From Balanoglossus misakiensis (Eukaryota > Hemichordata), in assembly GCA_040954595.2 (NCBI GenBank), contig CM082597.2:7564001-7628000 (forward strand): a stretch of DNA of 64,000 nucleotides, given 5' to 3'. Made by a program: the position numbers and the translations under genes. The notes beneath the pieces are model-generated. The model ran no database searches and had not been told where the DNA came from. It worked only from the letters and a program-made list of their open reading frames with translations. Positions 58,960 to 64,000 of the stretch are shown here, in pieces (the stretch's first letter is position 1; every line of letters begins with the position of its first letter).

Positions 58960-60520
58960 TCACATGCTTATTAACCAGTTTATAAGCCATTGTTTAGCAT
59001 GCTACATGCTTATTTGTGTGAAAATAAGCAGTTCTTAGCAGTTGCACCCTATACATGTCTATTTTCTAGAGTCTACATGCTTATATCTGAGATGATTAGA
59101 CTTCAACTAGCATGTACGTGTTATGGGCCAAGCAGTCTACATGCTAATGATGACTGGGGTGGTTAAAAATAACCATGTATGAAGCATGTACACCATTTAG
59201 CATGTGATTCTAACACTAGCTAAAGTTCACACACATGTATCTAGCACTGACTGAAGTCCACAAGCATGGAATTACGGGGCATGTACATAATTTAAGTAGT
59301 TGATCAATCCACGTGACATCTACTTCCGGGTCAAACAAAAAATACAGTGTGCGCATGCGCAATCTCCAACCACCATATATAACAGTTTTCTGGTTTACAA
59401 GTTGGATTGTACGTCGCATACATCTTGGAGTACAATGTCGCAGCCCAGTAAGCTATTGTTTATCCTCCACTTGTACATTTGGAAGGGCGAGTTTACACTT
59501 TTATCGATGCTGCAGATTGGATGAATTGACTGTTCAAAATAGGTAAATGCAGCGCATTGCTTTAGCTAGACTTTGTTGTTAGCGCAGGACGTTCATGGAC
59601 ATGGTCAGTGTATATAGGTCAGTGTTACCATATTGGCCAACTGTGCTAAGAGTGTGAGTGTACGATCATTTAATTTAAATTTGCTGCAAATTTACGTGGA
59701 CCTCGCAGCAATTGGTTAAATGCTATGTGGCTCGCTCCTGACGGGGTTAACAGTCTGGCTGAACATATTTAGTGCATGACATTAAATTTTAGATTTTGAG
59801 TCGCTTTGTGTCCACACACACAAAGTTTAAGCATAGACCATGACAAAATTGAATTCTGCGTGAAAGAATATAGCTTTTGTTTTGTCTCAACTTAATTGAA
59901 ATTGAGAAAATAAAGCATCTCAAGTTGAATATTGAAGATCTTAATTGGTTTGTCTTGTTTTACATTTTTGAGGTAAGCCTTAATATTTTTTAAGTGAAAA
60001 CTCATGCCAGAAGAAGTGCTGCGTGAAGTGTTATTGTTGTCATTATTACTTCTGAACTTCGTGGGATAACCAAGCAATTTATAAATACATAACATAACAA
60101 TGCACTGTAATATTTAGGCTGTATAATTTTGAATTTCGATTATATATGCACGTACATGCATGGCAGTTATCAAGCATGTACATGTACATGCTAAGCATGT
60201 ACATGTATTAAGCAAGATCAAGTATGTATATGCAAATATATTAGCATGTACATGATATTTTTCCAGCAATGTACAGGTGTATGATTAAGCATGTACATGA
60301 AAATTTTCTTAGCATGTACATGCTTATTGTACAATCTCATTTAAATAATTCGGCCTATATACATGTCACATGCTTGTAAAGTCCATAGATGATTGCAGAA
60401 AGCATGTACAGTCTTAACATACAAATTACCAGTCAAGTAACATGTACAGGCTGATACCTGACCACTAAATACATGCTTAAAACAGGCATGCGAGTTTTGT
60501 AAGGGATGACATACATGTAC
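58960..60520. repeat. Intron rich in AGCATGTACATG motifs
   Basis: AGCATGTACATG occurs exactly at least five times between 60172 and 60325, with related CTACATGCTTAT forms from 58985 onward. All lie in the large intron-like gap of the EXO1-like sequence. Confidence 0.6.
59345..59446 (+). promoter_or_regulatory. Possible promoter: NRF1 motif, TATA-like box and short first exon
   Basis: GCGCATGCGC (59351-59360, core of the NRF1 palindrome) is followed by ATATATAA near 59375 and, after about 60 bases, by ATGTCGCAGCCCA next to GTAAGC. The layout is promoter-like on the plus strand, but I see no downstream exon. Confidence 0.25.
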
Positions 60521-62839
60521 TGTCTTTGTAAGCAAAATCAAAAAATGTTTAGACTAATGAAACTTACTTTAGCTGCTCCATAAACAATGACATTAGAGTC
60601 TTCTGTCATGACGCCATAAACTTTGCCACAAATAGGCCATCTGGGCATCTGCCTCATATGGTGCAACTATGTAGTCAATTTTATGTTCACCAAGACTCTA
60701 TAAAAACAAATAAATGCGACATAAATACTCTGTGAAAATGTGTAGCAATACTGTGATTTTAACAATGATACACTTATTGTTGAAAGTTAGTCATTTATTT
60801 TTTATAAACAACTAGTTGTCAAAGCAATATGAAATATTTTTACCTTGATTACTTTTTGTGCCATTGCTTCGGTGATTGTGGCACTGGCAAGAAAATGTCT
60901 CTGGGAGTCGCAGTAGTTTTTCTGCTCCCAATTTCTGTAATGAAAGTTCAGGTTGCCTGGGGAAAGCCTAGAAATCAGTTAGTGAATTGACATAAGACAC
61001 CACACTTAAGAATTATATACAATAGCAGCACATCAGTGAAATTGGACATTTTGATGCAAAAACGAATCTCTTTACCTTTTACCTTTGTTATTTCGATTTG
61101 CCTGGGGGGGATATGATTGTCCATCAAACACAACCAGTGGCTTGATTCGGAGGTTTTTAAAATTCAGAACCACCTTTAGGAAATATTTTATGTATCTAGT
61201 GTAACCAAAAAATGTTAAAAATAACATTGTACATAAAAAATAATGACATAATAACAATCTACAAAATTACCAGACAGTGATTCTTGACATGAGGAAAACC
61301 CTCTGCAGTAACTCTGTCACTAGACAGTGATTAACATAACAATGACAAAGTGTGGCTGATATTTGCACTCCAATAAACAACCAACATCTTTCTATACAAT
61401 TTCTGTGTTGACCAAGACGTTCACACTTCAGTTATAATCTCCCAAACGGCGGTTTTCCACCGATGTTTGGGGGATTACTACCTACAACGTTTCTGCAGGC
61501 TTGGTTTGGCATGATTAACAATGGTCCTACATTATAAATTAAAAGCATTATTAATAAATTAAAAGCATCAAATCATAATGACAAATGTATAAACAAATAA
61601 AAATTTAATTCAATAAAGATATATTAAAAATATAATTGTACCTGTCTGTTGGCAAGTTCTGCTGCCAGTGTCTTTCCACTAAATTTCTGAAGCTGCACAT
61701 GACCTGTTGCCGTATTTATTCGGCTGTATAGGTTCTTAATCCCCATCGCGTATTTCGACCTATGTACACAAGTTATTATTATTAATATTATTACTACTCC
61801 TATAGGTGGTGTTGTGGTTGATTTGCAATGTGGAAGCCTCAGGCCAAGCAAGATGCCACAAGATATACTGGCAGTCATTTCTATGGAAAATGCATGATGC
61901 TTGAGTTGAAGCATCGACATAAATATCAGTGATGGCCTTGGGTCAATGCATTTGTGTGTACCATTGAAGTATGTCTGGTAATTCAGCCACCATTCTATGT
62001 CAAGTTGGAAGTCGCAGGAAAGAAGCACTTTGTGGGACGGAGACGGAGATGTGAAGCAAGTTCTGGCTGGTGTTGTCAGGAAGTAAGACAGAGGTGTAGC
62101 TGTTGTTGGAGTTAGTGTTCATGCTTGTAGCATATGAGAATGGACTTACTTTTAAATGCGTTGTTACAGGTACACTGGCTTGTTCAGCTTCGGAGATTGT
62201 AAAAACAGTAGGTAGTTGAGCTTGCATCAGTTAGATACACGGCAGGCCTGGATACACACACCATAGACCCCAGAGACTCTTCGGTCTATGCACAGACATA
62301 CACGGCAGGCATACAAGGGAAGCGCATATAACCGGAAGTGAACGGGCCGATGTCTCGCAAGAGAATGAAAGCCTGAGGCTGATATGGTTACGATTCACCG
62401 CTAGAGGGCGTTTGCGTTGCAGACACCGCCTGCACGTACCCATACTTCCAACAGAAGTCAATTTTCAAGAGTACTGCTGCCACACGATTGCATGATCTAC
62501 CATATCTGTGCAATACAAAGCAAAGAGAGAGCATTTGTTAAATATTAAACTACTTTGGTTGGGTAATTTGAGAACTTTTAGACAAATATGTGGCACAAAG
62601 AGAAATATTGAAACACATAAAATTATTTAGACTAATATTAACAACAATAAATGGATAAAACTAAATTATTCTGCAGTTTTTATATTTGAGTTAGTATAAA
62701 CTATTTATCAGAGTCATTTTATTTTTATTGATACTAGTAAGTATAATTTAAAATTTCAAAATGTTGATATAGCTACATAGGTCAGTGAAAAATATAGTTT
62801 CTCCCATTAAAAAAATATGTCAAGGTACTTACCCAGCCA

Positions 62840-63438
62840 CACAAGTACAGTGTGAACTTTTTAATCACTCCAGTCTCTTTCTCAATAGCAACCCACAGTT
62901 CATGGGAACAATCTGCTTATCTTTGTGATTGTATAAATTTTGATTTCAGGAAACACTATGGACTATCTTCAGAGATGTCATGGTAATAAACTTCAAAAAG
63001 AAACTGTGAGGAAAAACAATTGAATGCCTTGCCCTCTTTATAATCATTCAACAGCCTTTTTGATAAACTGGTCTTGCTAATATCAAGCTCATGTTCCTGC
63101 AAGTATTTCTGGATATCAGTTATCATAGTTGGGGGCCATATATGCATTCCTGCATTTTCATTTTGCCATCCAGACGTCAAGGTGGTGAATGGGTCTGGCA
63201 AAACACAGCCATCATAAATGACCAATGCCATTCTCTATTCTTTTTGGCGCACTTCCTCCTTCTGTATGGCTGTTGTGTTTATATATGCTGCTTACTAGTA
63301 TACTAGTGCCACCAACTCTTCTTTTCTCCCAGAAACAGGCAGATCTCTTTTCTGAAGGAATGCTTTGAGAGCTGGCACCTTCCATAATTTGAATGTGTCA
63401 TACGATAGCTCAGCCTCATGAATACCCTGAGATGACAT
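62840..63438 (-). pseudogene. SAP/SWIM-type repeated gene, 5' fragment
   Basis: From ATG 63436-63438 the minus strand reads LWKVPALKAFLQKRDLPVSG RKEELVAL, a SAP DNA-binding motif. About 200 bases on it reads LPDPFTTLTSGW, WPPTMITDIQKYL and RLLNDYKEGKAF, then near 62910 CSHELWVAIEKETG. This order is that of large proteins, abundant in marine invertebrate genomes, that pair a SAP domain with a SWIM zinc finger and often a YqaJ-like exonuclease. The rest (SWIM core, nuclease) is absent here. A stop precedes the middle block unless it starts at its own ATG (63229-63231), so the copy is probably broken. Confidence 0.6.
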
Positions 63439-63780
63439 TTTTCTACAAGAGATAAATTAAAAATATAGTTTTAGTCACACTGTCAACAATACCTGGTGTT
63501 CATATAGAATATAAAATGAAGAAGCGTTTTTTTTTCAAAATAGGTTAAAATCACTCATGATTTTCATGAAAATATTAAATCAAGCACTACCGATGTCATT
63601 ACATTTAATGACATTTTTCTACAAGAGATAACATAAAAATATAGTTTTAGTCACACTGTCAACAATACCTGGTGTTCATATAGAATATAAAATGAAGAAG
63701 CGTTTTTTTTCAAAATAGGTTAAAATCACTCATGATTTTCATGAAAATATTAAATCAAGCACTACCGATGTCATTACATA
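63434..63780 (+). repeat. Tandem duplication, 2 x 176 bp, at the SAP exon boundary
   Basis: GACATTTTTCTACAAGAGAT recurs at 63434 and 63610, and the units match to about 63780. The duplicated block includes the probable acceptor and start codon of the SAP exon. Confidence 0.85.
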
Positions 63781-64000
63781 TAAAGTTTCCGGTAGATCAA
63801 TAAACGAGACTTGACCATGAGGACCTCACGGTTTTGTAAGTACTGTAAACAGTAGTCATGTACGTACTAGCATTTAAGGTATCACTCATCAAATAATTCC
63901 TTGCCATATTAATATCCTCGTCAACATAATTACATGTCTGCTATCTACCACCACACAAACCGATTACGTGCCTAGCTTCACTATTCACAGCCGTACGTAT

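Larger units (their letters stand above)
57966..61746 (-). pseudogene. EXO1/XPG-family nuclease, broken
   Basis: Minus-strand exon-like pieces: 61746-61642 (MGIKNLYSRINTA, the XPG N-terminus), about 61320-61270, about 61197-61088 (KPLVVFDGQSYPPQAN), about 60959-60844, 60699-60568 (IVAPYEADAQMAYL and, one base shifted, GVMTEDSNVIVYG), 58907-58689 (VCDYLPSIPGVG), about 58465-58290 (MGLYLKMQIKVPEDYV) and about 58080-57966 (LGLAVGNNSVNDF, NNYSP). The order and motifs match EXO1 best: flap-nuclease N and I regions, then the helix-hairpin-helix. There are two lesions: a frame change after AQMAYL near 60635 and an in-frame TAG at 58814-58816. The first exon also lacks the usual catalytic Asp after GKT. 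Some Academ-class transposons encode XPG nucleases, so it may be mobile-element derived rather than a dead EXO1 paralogue. Confidence 0.7.

Overview
The window is animal nuclear DNA. It has GT-AG introns, long 3' UTRs, many short inverted-repeat DNA transposons, and gene families typical of marine invertebrate deuterostomes. These include a polycystin-like ectodomain with WSC, pentraxin and HYR domains, a seven-ankyrin nuclear IkappaB, and HIRAN, SAP/SWIM and EXO1-like repeat-family genes. A lancelet or hemichordate is my best guess, but the sequence alone does not decide it.

Layout. (1) Positions 1-8741, plus strand: the 3' part of a polycystin-1/REJ-like gene, 12 exons joined in one frame (WSC end, pentraxin/LamG, two HYR, GAIN, GPS), stopping 17 residues after the predicted GPS cut with no membrane segment. 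(2) 8742-12600: repeats, including five 139-bp tandem units. (3) 12745-28963, plus strand: selenoprotein S (SELENOS/VIMP), six exons, 193 residues, an in-frame UGA for selenocysteine two codons before the stop, and a clear SECIS element about 1.2 kb downstream. Its introns hold nested transposable elements, a decayed hAT-like transposase gene and LINE tails. (4) 33367-44262, minus strand: a complete BCL3-type IkappaB in seven exons, 489 residues, tail-to-tail with SELENOS. Five consensus NF-kappaB sites lie in its 5' region. (5) 44600-56700: largely repeats, with a Crypton-like tyrosine recombinase fragment, a 1.24-kb fold-back element, a Harbinger-like element and a strong hairpin. (6) 56782-63438, minus strand: DNA-processing ORFs (SAP/SWIM type, a broken EXO1/XPG-like nuclease, a HIRAN-like ORF) that may be remains of one mobile element.

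The two well-supported housekeeping/immune genes (SELENOS in ER stress and ER-associated degradation, BCL3 in NF-kappaB control) do not form an operon. What connects the window is heavy colonisation by TTAA-targeting and other fold-back elements. Many still have visible target-site duplications, and two insertions can be dated relative to a duplicated or coding host sequence.
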